A stretch of 64,000 bases of DNA, taken from Nitratidesulfovibrio sp. Its GTDB lineage: Bacteria > Desulfobacterota > Desulfovibrionia > Desulfovibrionales > Desulfovibrionaceae. The notes under the pieces are model-generated. The model was not told the DNA's origin. It worked only from the letters and a program-made list of their open reading frames with translations, and ran no database searches. Location: assembly GCF_040373385.1 (NCBI RefSeq), contig NZ_JBDXXH010000007.1:62001-126000 (forward strand), written 5' to 3'. Every line of letters begins with the position of its first letter. The first letter of the stretch is position 1. Below are positions 25,061-37,437 of the stretch, piece after piece. Position numbers and translations under genes: made by a program.

Positions 25061-25786
25061 GTTCCTGTCCCTCGTGTTGCTTGGCGGCATGGCCGCCGTC
25101 CGCGTGCAGGCCCGTTGGCTCCGTACGGTTCCGGGTGACGATATCCCGGTGCCGGGGCCGGGTGGCACTCCGCATGACAAAATTCGGAAATCACCCGCCG
25201 GGGCCGCCGGATTGGCTGCGCCTGCCGCGCGAAGCTGCGCCGGGCGTGGCCGGACGGTCAGCAGGTGCCGGGTGCCGGGGCCGGGTGAAGGCAATGCGGT
25301 AGCATCAGCGGGCGGTGGGGCGCAAGGGGCGGCGCGCGGCGTGGCGCCGTGCGGATTCGGGCACGGCGGTGGACAGACCGTGCCGTGATTGTGGCGCGCG
25401 GGGCGGCTCCGCCCGCGAATCGCGCACGGCGGCAAGGGGTTCCGGAAGGTGCGGGCGGGCTGTGCGGGGGTGGGACCGCGTGCTGGCCCCACCTGCGCCG
25501 ACAAGGGAAACATGCCCCCCGCTTTCCCATCAATGTCAAAAAGCGGCGGTCTGCCCCCTTCACCACCCCGCGAGCGTCTTGCCAAGCGAGGGGTCGCGCG
25601 ATATAAGAGCCAGATTGCTGACGGAGCGTGGGTTCATTCTTGCGTGTTCCGTAACAATCGCGGGTGGATGGCCGTTCCCCCGCGCCTCGCCGCGCCGGAA
25701 CGCCCCGCACACTCCTCCCGCCTTTGACCCGGCAGCCCTCTTCTTTCCCGCCCCTGCGGGGCAACCCTGTTACCAGACAGAGTCCA
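25061..25786. other. Divergent gap hisH / carB
   Basis: A 726-base stretch with no convincing gene; reading frames here are GC-driven. It holds the carB promoter at 25579-25607 and a small GC hairpin at 25750-25762 in the carB leader. Confidence 0.5.
25579..25607 (+). promoter_or_regulatory. Sigma-70 promoter for carB
   Basis: TTGCCA, a 17-base spacer, then TATAAG. Transcription should begin near 25614, leaving a leader of about 170 bases before carB. The leader could carry pyrimidine attenuation, but no leader peptide was recognised. Confidence 0.6.
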
Positions 25787-29023
<3,237 letters not shown>

Positions 29024-29033
29024 AAGACCGACA

Positions 29034-29058
29034 AGGACCGGGCCTCAGGCCCGGTCCT
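29034..29058 (+). terminator. Terminator hairpin after carB
   Basis: An 11-bp perfect stem (29034-29044 with 29048-29058), loop TCA, 10 bases after the carB stop. No long T-run follows. Confidence 0.6.
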
Positions 29059-29120
29059 GCGCTTTGGGGCCACGCGCACTGTGGCGAACGCCTGCTGAAC
29101 GCCAGGCAAGGCCAGACGAG

Positions 29121-29150
29121 CGTTGTCGAGCGTTGACGAATGTTGACGAG
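29121..29150. repeat. Three 10-bp tandem repeats upstream of purF
   Basis: YGTTGNCGAR occurs three times head to tail, about 70 to 100 bases before the purF start. Phased 10-bp units could be protein-binding sites, or slippage. Confidence 0.6.
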
Positions 29151-29222
29151 TGGCTGGCGCATGACTGGCGCACGACATGACCACAATGGGCGCGTAACGG
29201 ACCGTCTGCATCGAGGTAGAGC

Positions 29223-30626
29223 ATGATCAAGCATTACTGCGGCATCTTCGGCATCTACAACCACGTCGAAGCGGCGCGCATGGCATACTTCGGCCTGTAC
29301 GCCCTGCAACATCGCGGGCAGGAAAGCGCGGGCATCGTCACCTGGGACGGCCAGAAGCTGCGCGAGCACCGGGGCATGGGCCTGGTGCCCGACGTGTTCA
29401 ACGAACGGCACCTGGGCAAGGAGCTGAAGGGCAACATCGCCGTCGGCCACATCCGCTATTCCACCACCGGGGCCTCGCTCATCCGCAACGCCCAGCCATT
29501 TCTGGTGCGCTTCAAGGGGATGGAAATCGCCATCGCGCACAACGGCAACCTGACCAACACGGTGGAACTGCGCGACGAACTGGAGCGCAAGGGGTCCATC
29601 TTCCAGACCTCCATCGACAGCGAAGTGTTCGTGCATCTCATTGCGCACAACATGAACGGCAAATCCTTCGAGGAAGCCGTCATGGCCGCGTGCAAGCGGG
29701 TGCAGGGCGCGTATTCGCTGATCATCCTCGCCAACGACAAGCTCATCGCCATGCGCGACCCGAACGGCATGCGCCCGCTGGCCCTGGGCCGTCTGGCCGG
29801 TTCGCCGGTGCTGGCGTCCGAAACCTGCGCCTTCGACCTGATGGAGGCGGAATTCATCCGCCCGCTGGACCCCGGCGAAATGCTGGTCATCGAAGGCAAC
29901 AGCGTGAAAAGCTACAGCCTGCTCGACGAGGGCAACAAGCCCCCGGTGCGCCAGTGCATCTTCGAACTGGTCTACTTCGCCCGGCCCGACTCCATCGTGT
30001 TCGGCGAAGACGTGTACCAGTGCCGCAAGGAGATGGGCCGCCAACTGGCCATGGAATCGGCCCCGGACGTGGACTTCATCATGCCGTTCCCCGATTCGGG
30101 CATCTACTGTGCGGTGGGCTTTGCCCAGCAGTCGGGCCTGCCGTACGAGCACGCCATGATCCGTAACCACTACGTGGGGCGTACGTTCATCCAGCCCTCG
30201 CAGGACATGCGCGACTTTGGCGTGCAGGTGAAGATCAACCCGGTCAAGAGCATGATCCGGGGCAAGCGCATCTGCATCGTGGACGATTCCATCGTGCGCG
30301 GCACCACCATCCGCACCCGCGTGAAGAAGCTGCGAGAACTGGGGGCCAAGGAAGTGCACTTCCGCGTCAGCTGCCCGCCCATCAAGCACCCCTGCTTCTA
30401 CGGCATCGACTTTTCGTCCAAGGGCGAACTGATCGCGGCCAACCACTCCATTGCCGAGATCGAGCGGTTCATCGGGCTGGATTCGCTGCACTACCTGTCC
30501 ATCGACGGGCTGCTGCGTTCCGTGTCCCACCCCGAAAACTACTGCCTGGCCTGCTTTACCGGCGACTACCCCATCCCCTGCGCGGGCGGTGGGTGCAGCC
30601 GGGCGTGTCTGGAAGTGAGCGATTAG
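29223..30626 (+). CDS. purF: Amidophosphoribosyltransferase
   Basis: A 467-residue PurF, which commits PRPP to purine synthesis. Five residues precede Cys6 (MIKHYCGIFG), so the N-terminal glutaminase nucleophile is exposed after propeptide removal. The PRPP site reads CIVDDSIVRGTT. C-terminal cysteines (NYCLACFTGDYP, CAGGGCSRAC) resemble the [4Fe-4S] type found in Bacillus-like PurF. Monocistronic, ending before a perfect hairpin. Confidence 0.97.
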   Translation: MIKHYCGIFGIYNHVEAARMAYFGLYALQHRGQESAGIVTWDGQKLREHRGMGLVPDVFNERHLGKELKGNIAVGHIRYSTTGASLIRNAQPFLVRFKGMEIAIAHNGNLTNTVELRDELERKGSIFQTSIDSEVFVHLIAHNMNGKSFEEAVMAACKRVQGAYSLIILANDKLIAMRDPNGMRPLALGRLAGSPVLASETCAFDLMEAEFIRPLDPGEMLVIEGNSVKSYSLLDEGNKPPVRQCIFELVYFARPDSIVFGEDVYQCRKEMGRQLAMESAPDVDFIMPFPDSGIYCAVGFAQQSGLPYEHAMIRNHYVGRTFIQPSQDMRDFGVQVKINPVKSMIRGKRICIVDDSIVRGTTIRTRVKKLRELGAKEVHFRVSCPPIKHPCFYGIDFSSKGELIAANHSIAEIERFIGLDSLHYLSIDGLLRSVSHPENYCLACFTGDYPIPCAGGGCSRACLEVSD

Positions 30627-30699
30627 GCGGGAAATGTTCGATGGGTGCTTTTAGCAGCGGCAAGTGATCTATTTCCGCGATGGTTTGGGGCTTGTTCGT

Positions 30700-30733
30700 A
30701 AATAACGCGGGTCATTGCTGGCCCGCGTTATTT
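30700..30733. terminator. Bidirectional terminator between purF and the AT-rich pair
   Basis: A 12-bp perfect stem (30700-30711 with 30722-30733), A-rich on one side and T-rich on the other, so it can act on both strands. It marks the right border of core sequence before the low-GC region. Confidence 0.85.
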
Positions 30734-30755
30734 GTGATGGTTCCAATTTGTGGGG

Positions 30756-31310
30756 CTATGGTTTTTTGTCTGTTGTTGTGTAGCGTTGAATGTTGTCTTT
30801 ATATCGTTCGCTGCAATTGCCTTTTTCGATAGATGCTTCTGTTTGTGTTTTAAATATGTCGAATGGTTGTAAGGCGAGGAGTAGTGTGTATATTTGTATT
30901 GCTGTAGCTACGCATAGCGATGCAAATGACAGCCCTCTTAATTCAGGGGCATAGAGAATTGAAAGAGGAAATTTTTTTATAAATGGAACTATTAGTGGAA
31001 TTGTGAGTGAATATGTTATGATATAGAGTGATGATGTGATGGGTTTGAAAAGTTTGCATGTGAGATCTTGTGCATTTTTTTGGCTATCTCCTTGTGAGTG
31101 TACCATCGGAAATAGAACGGCAAGCCATGCGCCAACAACGCCAAATATGAGAACAGACGTCTGCCTGAGTGTATCGAAGGATTGAAGTTGCTTGGAGAAT
31201 GGTGTCCCTTCGCCGTAGGTGTAACCTGCGACGAAGATGAGGATCAGGCCGACCCGCATGAATAATTTAAGTATTGTTGGGAGGATACGCACTGCGGATG
31301 ATCCGTTCAC
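30756..31310 (-). CDS. Four-helix membrane protein of an AT-rich gene pair (unrecognised)
   Basis: A 184-residue protein with four predicted membrane helices (about 10-32, 51-70, 93-111, 126-148) and a polar, charged C-terminal tail. I do not recognise the family. Its start overlaps the end of the upstream gene by 44 bases, so the two must be co-translated. GC content is far below neighbours, with codons ending in A/T, which indicates transfer. A soluble protein plus a small multi-pass partner is a common plan for defence or toxin systems such as Kiwa, but no homology is claimed. Confidence 0.72.
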   Translation of the reverse strand: MNGSSAVRILPTILKLFMRVGLILIFVAGYTYGEGTPFSKQLQSFDTLRQTSVLIFGVVGAWLAVLFPMVHSQGDSQKNAQDLTCKLFKPITSSLYIITYSLTIPLIVPFIKKFPLSILYAPELRGLSFASLCVATAIQIYTLLLALQPFDIFKTQTEASIEKGNCSERYKDNIQRYTTTDKKP

Positions 31311-32304
31311 GATTGGCTTCTAAGGCAGTTAAGAGGGAACCAGCGCTTACGACGCCCTGTTCATTTAAATGAACATTAAGGTTGATTTCACCCTTTGCCA
31401 AGCACTTGCCTAACCATTCAATTTCACTTGAATGCCCACGAATTCTGAATCCTACGTCATTGCTTCCGCTGTTGCCCCTTAGCTCTTCCCATTCGGTGAT
31501 GATGGCCTCAAGTTCATCTTCTGTAGGGGTGTACGCAAATTCAGTGTCTAGCGCGACTTCGCTCTCCATTATTGATTTAGTGCGCATGCCTATTTTTTCG
31601 AGCAAGGCTTGCCATAGTGCGGTGTCGTCAACTTTTATCTGTGGGGTAAGGGTCGTCCTCTGTATTATTTTTGTAATAAAGGGGCGCTGGGCTTTGATTG
31701 CTTCGATTTTTCCGGGGAGTCGGAGTCTTTTTGTTGAAAAAGAAGGACGTAGTGTTTTTGAATCTTCAAATGTTGTGCCATATTTTGTTGTTTTTTCACC
31801 AAGATCATCTGTTATCTCGATTACATATGGTGAAAATCGCCTGAGATAGCAGTCAACATATTTGCAAAAAGCTGCTTGGCCGTTGTTTGACCTTTCAAAT
31901 CTGATGGTTGCAAGAATATTTTTTTCAGGGAGTATCCAGAAATATGTTTCATGACCTGCAATATATCCAGCTGGGAAGTTTGACGTCTTGACATCTGATG
32001 TCCCAACTTCCGCAAGTCCATTTATCGCTGAAACTTGCCCGTCAGTTGTTGGTGTTGCATTCCATGTTGTAAGCACAATGCTGTTTGATTTTTCTATTTC
32101 GTAACAATATACGTTGTATTCATCAGAGTCTTCTTCTGGTTGGAATGTGGCAGTTTCGTATATATTTTTTCTAGATTTTATCCAATTGAAAATAGCTTCA
32201 AAAGCCAATGGAGTTGATGCTAATGTGAGTACTTTGTTCCTATACGTATAATATCCACATTCTGTGATATTATAAAACAAAAATTTAGCAGTTTTCTGTG
32301 TCAT
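31267..32304 (-). CDS. Soluble protein of an AT-rich gene pair (unrecognised)
   Basis: A 345-residue protein with no signal peptide or membrane helix. The N-terminal two thirds look like mixed alpha/beta structure (KFLFYNITECGYYTYRNKVL, later TYFWILPEKNILATIRFERS). The last ~100 residues are acidic and helical (TPTEDELEAIITEWEELR), then a short beta-rich end. No nuclease, kinase or P-loop motif is visible. The start MTQKTAKFLFYN was chosen over an ATG 22 codons upstream; both lack a strong ribosome site. It leads the low-GC pair and overlaps the membrane gene. Function unknown. Confidence 0.72.
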   Translation of the reverse strand: MTQKTAKFLFYNITECGYYTYRNKVLTLASTPLAFEAIFNWIKSRKNIYETATFQPEEDSDEYNVYCYEIEKSNSIVLTTWNATPTTDGQVSAINGLAEVGTSDVKTSNFPAGYIAGHETYFWILPEKNILATIRFERSNNGQAAFCKYVDCYLRRFSPYVIEITDDLGEKTTKYGTTFEDSKTLRPSFSTKRLRLPGKIEAIKAQRPFITKIIQRTTLTPQIKVDDTALWQALLEKIGMRTKSIMESEVALDTEFAYTPTEDELEAIITEWEELRGNSGSNDVGFRIRGHSSEIEWLGKCLAKGEINLNVHLNEQGVVSAGSLLTALEANRERIIRSAYPPNNT

Positions 32305-32626
32305 CGCAATGTCCCATTGTGTCGTGTTGTGGTAGGCGGTAGGAATGATGCTCGTGATGTTGCAGCACACGCGGGGGAGTAGTTGTTTTGCTATTAGCGA
32401 AGCGGTCTTGTTTTATTGATCGTAGGTATTGGCTTGGGGAGCTTTGAAGGCAGGTTTTTAGGTGTTTTTGAACATTAAAATTAGATTTTGCAATATTTAT
32501 TTTTATTGCCCCTGACAGGAGACCGTCGAATTCGTGGTCCCAGTTGACCCGCCTCGCGTTTCGGGGGAAGAGAAGGACGCCGCGCCCAGCGCGGCATATC
32601 CGCAACATCCACAGGATTTCCACGGC
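32305..32626. other. GC-shift boundary, AT-rich unit to kpsF
   Basis: The first ~200 bases are A/T-rich and probably carry the promoter of the minus-strand pair; the composition returns to high GC near 32520. No clear core direct repeat or integrase was seen. Confidence 0.5.
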
Positions 32627-33628
32627 ATGAGCGATTGCACCTGCGGCGAACGCCGCACAGACTGGATACCCCTCGGGCGCGACGTGCTCGATATCGAAAT
32701 AGAAGGCCTGACGGCGGTACGCGACAGGCTTGGCCCCTCGTTCGAGGCGGCCTTGGCGTTGCTGGCGGGCTGCCGGGGCCGCGTGGTGGTCACCGGGCTT
32801 GGCAAGTCGGGTCTTGTGGGCCGCAAGCTGGCCGCCACCCTGTCTTCCACCGGCACCCCGGCGTTCTTCCTGCACCCGGTGGAAGGCGCCCACGGCGACA
32901 TGGGCAGCCTGCGGGCGGAAGACGTGGTCATCGCCATCTCCAATTCCGGCGAGACGGACGAACTGAACGCCATCCTGCCCAGCCTGCGGGCCATCGGCAC
33001 GGCCATCATCGCCATGACCGGCAAGGCGCAGTCCACGCTTGGCCGCGCCGCCGACGTGGTGCTGGATTCCGGCGTCCCGCGCGAGGCGTGCCCCCACAAC
33101 CTTGCCCCCACGGCCTCCACCACGGCGGTGCTGGCCCTGGGCGATGCCTTGGCGGTGTGTCTCATCCACTGGAAATCGTTCACCGAAAACGACTTTCTGC
33201 GCTACCACCCCGGCGGCTCGCTGGGCCAGCGTCTGCGCCTGCGCGTGCAGGAACTGATGCACACCACCGGCATTCCGGTCACCCAGGACGACGTGGGCCA
33301 GGAAGAGGCCGTGCGCGTGCTGGACAAGGGCGGCTTTGGCGCGGTGGCCGTGGTGGACGGCAGCGGCAGGCTGATGGGGATACTTACCGACGGCGACGTG
33401 CGCCGCGCCGTGATCAAGGGCGACTATGCCCCGCGCACCCCGGTGACGGCCATCATGACCCGCAACCCGCGCAGCGCCCGCAGCGATCAATCGGTGGCGG
33501 AACTGCTGGACATCATGGAACAGAAGGCCATCACCGTGCTGCCCATCGTGGACGACGCGCACCGCCTGCTGGGGCTCATCCACCTGCACGATCTGCTGGG
33601 CAAGGGCGGCGTGAGTTTTGCCGGATAG
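32627..33628 (+). CDS. KpsF/GutQ-family arabinose-5-phosphate isomerase
   Basis: A 333-residue protein with an N-terminal SIS domain and two C-terminal CBS domains. GLGKSGLVGRKLAATLSSTG and SNSGETDEL are the sugar-phosphate-binding loops of KdsD/KpsF. The enzyme makes arabinose 5-phosphate, precursor of Kdo. It fits the role of the first Kdo-pathway step for LPS. The start at MSDCTCGERR gives the normal family length (KdsD is 328). The thioesterase follows 75 bases later. Confidence 0.92.
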   Translation: MSDCTCGERRTDWIPLGRDVLDIEIEGLTAVRDRLGPSFEAALALLAGCRGRVVVTGLGKSGLVGRKLAATLSSTGTPAFFLHPVEGAHGDMGSLRAEDVVIAISNSGETDELNAILPSLRAIGTAIIAMTGKAQSTLGRAADVVLDSGVPREACPHNLAPTASTTAVLALGDALAVCLIHWKSFTENDFLRYHPGGSLGQRLRLRVQELMHTTGIPVTQDDVGQEEAVRVLDKGGFGAVAVVDGSGRLMGILTDGDVRRAVIKGDYAPRTPVTAIMTRNPRSARSDQSVAELLDIMEQKAITVLPIVDDAHRLLGLIHLHDLLGKGGVSFAG

Positions 33629-33703
33629 GCCCGGCGCGTACCCCGCACCTTGCGTTTGCGCACCCCGCGTTTCGTCACTCCAATACCCCCCGGAGCCAGC
33701 CGC

Positions 33704-34231
33704 ATGACCGCCAAGCGCGTGCAAGACAGCGAAGTGGTGATGACCCACCGCCCCCTGCCGGAGGACGCCAACCCGGCGGGCAACGTGCATGGCGGGGTCA
33801 TCCTGAAGCACATCGACCTGGCCGGGGCCGTGGCCGCCATGCGCCACTGCCGCACCGCCGTGGTGACGGCCTCCATCGACCGCATGGACTTTCGCGCGCC
33901 GGTGCACGTGGGTGAACTGATGCAGCTTAAGGCCAGCGTGAACCTTGCCGGGGGCACCTCCATGGAGGTGGGCGTGCGGGTGGAGGCGGAAAACCTGCTG
34001 ACCGGCGAATCGCGCCACGCTGCATCCGCCTATTTGACCTTCGTGTCCATGGGGCCGGACCGCAAGCCTGTGCCCGTGCCGGAACTGCTGCTGGAAACCC
34101 CCGCCCAGCACCGCCGCAACCGCGAGGCGCAGCGCCGCCGCGAGCAGCGGCGCGACGAGCGCAAACGCGAAAGGGCCGATCAGGAAGCGCTGGCCACGGC
34201 CACCGTGGAAGAGGTGGAACAGTACTACTGA
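33704..34231 (+). CDS. Acyl-CoA thioesterase, hotdog fold (YciA-like)
   Basis: A 175-residue protein. PAGNVHGGVILKHIDLAGAV is the catalytic helix and loop of the YciA/acot class, and RMDFRAPVHVGELMQLKA the following strand. The last ~45 residues are an Arg/Glu-rich helical tail not seen in most family members. It probably hydrolyses acyl-CoA esters in the cytoplasm. A CGGAG site precedes the ATG. Confidence 0.9.
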   Translation: MTAKRVQDSEVVMTHRPLPEDANPAGNVHGGVILKHIDLAGAVAAMRHCRTAVVTASIDRMDFRAPVHVGELMQLKASVNLAGGTSMEVGVRVEAENLLTGESRHAASAYLTFVSMGPDRKPVPVPELLLETPAQHRRNREAQRRREQRRDERKRERADQEALATATVEEVEQYY

Positions 34232-34650
34232 CGGGCGGTCCGCTCCCGTGGATGCCGCCATGCGGACCACGCGCCGGGTTCCCTTGCCGTGTCGTCGCGG
34301 CGGCGACCGATGGCCGCATCTGGTCGCATCTGGCCGCGTCCGAACACGCCCCGTAACCCCCCCCGTACCCCCCGGTCATTCTCGGTCACATTCGCGCATA
34401 TCCAGCAAAATGCGGCCCGTGGTTTTGCACCACGGGCCGTCGTGTTTCCGGCGTTGGCCGTCGTTCGCCGTGGTAGTGGCAGCCCTGGGCGTTCGCCTCT
34501 GCCGCCTGCCTGCCACGGGTGCGCGGCATGCGATGCCGCATCACACCATGATAACACTGGCCTTCGGCGCGCAGGGCGGGGTATGGTGCAAGGGTATATC
34601 CGCGTCTGCGTTACCCGCGGGGCGGCAGGCTCCACCCCTTAGGAGGTATC
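34232..34650. other. Gap between thioesterase and DsrE genes
   Basis: 419 bases without a gene. It holds the terminator at 34413-34439, and directly before the DsrE start a strong AGGAGG ribosome site. Confidence 0.5.
34413..34439 (+). terminator. Terminator hairpin after the thioesterase gene
   Basis: An 11-bp perfect stem (34413-34423 with 34429-34439) and a five-base loop, about 180 bases after the stop. A-rich before, T-containing after. Confidence 0.65.
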
Positions 34651-35088
34651 ATGCGATACGGGCGATGGTTGGCCGCACTGGCCGCGTGGCTGTTCCTGCT
34701 TTCGGCGGGCCTGCCCGCGCACGCCGCCCCGGCGGCGGAAGACAAGGACGCCCCCCTGTTCATCAACCTGACCAGCGACGAGGGCCACCGCACCCTGATG
34801 GCCATCGGTTACGGGAGCAGCCAGTTGCAGCGTGGCCACCCGCTGACGCTGTTCCTCAACGACCGGGCCGTGGTGCTGGCCGCCAAGGGCAACGAGGCCA
34901 GGTATCAGGAACAGCAACGCATGCTGGCCAAACTGGTGGACAGCGGGGCCACGGTGTACGTGTGCCCCATGTGCATGAAGCAGTACGGCGTCCAGCAGGC
35001 CGACCTGCTGCCGGGGCTGGTCACCAGTACGCCGGACCTGACCGGCGCGGCGCTGTTCCGGGAAAACACCCGCACCCTGTCGTGGTAG
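34651..35088 (+). CDS. Periplasmic DsrE-family protein
   Basis: A 145-residue exported protein: signal peptide 1-26 (LAAWLFLLSAGLPAHA) and a DsrE/DsrF-like domain. A conserved cysteine pair occurs in VYVCPMCMKQYGV, where DsrE proteins carry the sulfur-accepting Cys. The genuine DsrE is cytoplasmic, so this relative probably has a different role, perhaps in periplasmic sulfur or redox handling. A strong AGGAGGT site fixes the start. A textbook terminator follows. Confidence 0.87.
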   Translation: MRYGRWLAALAAWLFLLSAGLPAHAAPAAEDKDAPLFINLTSDEGHRTLMAIGYGSSQLQRGHPLTLFLNDRAVVLAAKGNEARYQEQQRMLAKLVDSGATVYVCPMCMKQYGVQQADLLPGLVTSTPDLTGAALFRENTRTLSW

Positions 35089-35124
35089 TGCCGGGCGCCT
35101 GCGCCCGCGTGAAAAGAAAGACGA

Positions 35125-35159
35125 GGGGGGATGCCGTGGGCGCGGCGTCCCCCCTTTTT
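35125..35159 (+). terminator. Rho-independent terminator after the DsrE gene
   Basis: A 12-bp GC-rich stem (35125-35136 with 35143-35154, one G-U pair) followed by TTTTT. The clearest intrinsic terminator in the window. Confidence 0.92.
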
Positions 35160-35214
35160 GTCACGGGAAGGACGGCTGCGTGGCGGCGGGGGGCGGAGCG
35201 GGCGCGGGCCGGTG

Positions 35215-35589
35215 TCAGGCCGGGCGGGTGGACCGGGATGGGTGCAGGCGTTGGGGCTGCGCGGGGACTGGAGTGCGGGGGGAGGACGAGCGGCAAGGAG
35301 GGCGGCCCTGCGTGGGCGAGCCCTGGTGCCGTTGGTGCAAGCCGTCCGCCATGATCCATGCGGCAGCCGCCATCAGGCACGCGGCGAGCAGCCACAGCGT
35401 GGCCGGAACGGAAGGCGCGTCGGTGGACAGCATGTGCACCAACGGACGCAGCAGATGCTCCACGGCGGCGGCACCGGCGGCGGGGCCGTTGGCCGTCGCG
35501 TCAGGTGCGGCCCCGGCGATCCGCGTGGCAAGGCCGGACAGCAAACCGGAGAGCACGGCGGACAGGAAACCGACAGGGAAGCCGGACAT
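35215..35589 (-). CDS. Small hypothetical membrane protein
   Basis: A 124-residue frame with two hydrophobic segments (residues ~5-28 and 62-82, LWLLAACLMAAAAWIMADGL) and a Pro/Arg-rich tail. I do not recognise it. A GGGGG stretch seven bases before the ATG could be a ribosome site. GC-rich shadows of this length are common here, but no competing gene occupies this stretch. Accept with caution. Confidence 0.4.
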   Translation of the reverse strand: MSGFPVGFLSAVLSGLLSGLATRIAGAAPDATANGPAAGAAAVEHLLRPLVHMLSTDAPSVPATLWLLAACLMAAAAWIMADGLHQRHQGSPTQGRPPCRSSSPRTPVPAQPQRLHPSRSTRPA

Positions 35590-35903
35590 GGGAACCCCCG
35601 CCCATCAGGCTGAATGCTGGTGGGGCTTGTCCCATATCTAGGCAGCGGATGCTACGGCCGCGTGGCGGCGGGGTGACGATCCCGTGGCTGTCCGCACCAG
35701 CCCGTACCCGCCTGGCTTGGCTCGAACCCGCCTGGCTCGGCCCGGATTCGCAAGGGCAGTGCTGGCCGGTGATGGCCGGTGATGCGCACTGAGCACCGAC
35801 GGGAATCGGTACGGGTCCATCCGGCCCGACAGGCTCTGACGGGTGGAAGGTGCGCAATCACTCAGGGCGGGGCGTCCGTAGGGTGCCCCGTTTCGTCAAT
35901 GCC
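35590..35903. other. Short gap with small direct repeats
   Basis: About 314 bases without a gene. ACCCGCCTGGCT occurs twice near 35707-35735, and GGCCGGTGAT twice near 35763-35783. Nothing else recognised. Confidence 0.45.
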
Positions 35904-37370
35904 TCAGGGCCGCGCGTCCAGCAGTTCCAGCACGGTGTCCGCCAGTCCGGCCCTGGTCTCCGGGTCAGGCCGGTCACGATAGGTGTAGCGCACCCGCAGC
36001 CATGGCCGGTCGATGCGGATCAGCCGGTCAAGCCGCACCGGCGTGCCCAGCAGCACGAGGTCGCACGGGGTGGCGTTGATGGTGGCCTCCAGGTCGTCCA
36101 GTTGCCTGCGCGAATAGCCCATGGCGGGCAAGGCCTTGCCCAGGTGCGGGTAGGTGCGGAAGACCTCCTTCAGCGTTCCCTGCGCGTACGGGCGCGGATC
36201 GGCGATGCGCCCCGCGCGGTGCATGTGCGCCGCCGCCTGGGCCGCACCGAAGGGCAGGCCGCCGTGCGTCAGGGTGGGGCCGTCTTCCACCAGCAGCACC
36301 CACGCCCGGCGGATGGTGCCGGGGTCGTCCACCTCCACCACGGAATCGGCCAGCAGTACCCGCGCGCGGGGATTGGCGGCGGCGATGTTGGCGCGCACCG
36401 TGGCCACCTGTTCCGGCGTGGCCGTTGCCACCTTGTTGATCACGGCCACGTGGCACATGCGCAGGTTGGTCTCGCCGGGGTGGTAGGTCAGTTCGTGCCC
36501 GGCGCGCAGCGGGTCCAGCACGGTCAGATGCACGTCGGGGCGAAAGAAGGGGGTGTCGTTGTTGCCGCCGTCCCACAGCAGCACGTCGGCCTCGGCCTGC
36601 GCTGCCGCAAGGATGCGCGCGTAGTCCACCCCGGCGAACACGGTGATGCCCGCGTCCACCAGATGCTCGTATTCCTCGCGCTCTTCCACCGTGCAGTCGG
36701 CGGCGTCCATGTCCGCGTGGCTGGCAAAGCGCTGCACCGCCTGCCGTTCCAGGTCGCCGTAGGGCATGGGGTGGCGCACCACGACAGGGCGGATGCCCCG
36801 CGCAAGGAAGGCCGCGCACAGGTGCCGGGTGACCGGCGACTTGCCGCAGCCGGTGCGCACGGCGGTGACGGCCACCACGGGCTTGTCCGCACGCAGCATG
36901 GTGGCGGCGGGCGACAGCAGGCGAAAGTCTGCCCCGGCGGCCAGCGCCTGCGAGGCGGCGTGCATGACGGCGGTGTGCGACATGTCGCTGTATGAAAAGA
37001 TCACCTCGTGCACGTGGTTGTCGCGGCACAAGGCCGTCAGCTCTCGTTCGGCCAGGATGGGCACCCCGTCCGGGTAGCGCGGCCCGGCCAGGGCCGCCGG
37101 GTAGCAGCGCCCGTCGATATTCGGAATCTGGGCGGCGGTGAAGGCCACCACGTGCACGGCGGGGTCGTTGCGCAGCAGCACGTTGAAGTTGTGAAAGTCT
37201 CGCCCGGCGGCACCCATGATCACCACGTTGCGCACCCCGACACCGTCGGCGGGCACGGGCGCGCGGCAGGTTGCGGCCCGTTCGCCGGAGTGGGCGAAGC
37301 GGGCGGAGTGGCCGGATTGTCCGGATTGGTCGGAGTGGGGGGGATTGGCGGCGCGGGATGATCTGGTCAT
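35904..37370 (-). CDS. Cyclic 2,3-diphosphoglycerate synthetase-like P-loop protein (COG2403)
   Basis: A 488-residue protein. After a Ser/His-rich N-terminal stretch, residues ~45-170 form a Rossmann-like domain (NVVIMGAAGRDFHNFNVLLR). A P-loop (AVRTGCGKSPVTRHLC) begins near residue 195, followed by a GTPase-like domain (LLWDGGNNDTPF, HVAVINKVATA). Archaeal relatives make cyclic 2,3-diphosphoglycerate from 2,3-DPG. The role in bacteria is not established. A GGAGG site precedes the ATG. It is preceded by a striking palindrome cluster and lies just downstream of the YhaN gene. Confidence 0.85.
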   Translation of the reverse strand: MTRSSRAANPPHSDQSGQSGHSARFAHSGERAATCRAPVPADGVGVRNVVIMGAAGRDFHNFNVLLRNDPAVHVVAFTAAQIPNIDGRCYPAALAGPRYPDGVPILAERELTALCRDNHVHEVIFSYSDMSHTAVMHAASQALAAGADFRLLSPAATMLRADKPVVAVTAVRTGCGKSPVTRHLCAAFLARGIRPVVVRHPMPYGDLERQAVQRFASHADMDAADCTVEEREEYEHLVDAGITVFAGVDYARILAAAQAEADVLLWDGGNNDTPFFRPDVHLTVLDPLRAGHELTYHPGETNLRMCHVAVINKVATATPEQVATVRANIAAANPRARVLLADSVVEVDDPGTIRRAWVLLVEDGPTLTHGGLPFGAAQAAAHMHRAGRIADPRPYAQGTLKEVFRTYPHLGKALPAMGYSRRQLDDLEATINATPCDLVLLGTPVRLDRLIRIDRPWLRVRYTYRDRPDPETRAGLADTVLELLDARP

Positions 37371-37437
37371 GCGGCGGGCCTCCTGTGGTGGCGGTGCGGC
37401 GCAGGGGGGAAAGCGGGCAATGACTCCGGGGGGTATT

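Noticed and set aside
30756..32304. Assignment of the AT-rich pair as Kiwa (KwaA/KwaB)
   Set aside because: Only the layout (four-helix membrane protein plus soluble partner) is alike. No DUF4868-type motif was recognised and the gene order differs.
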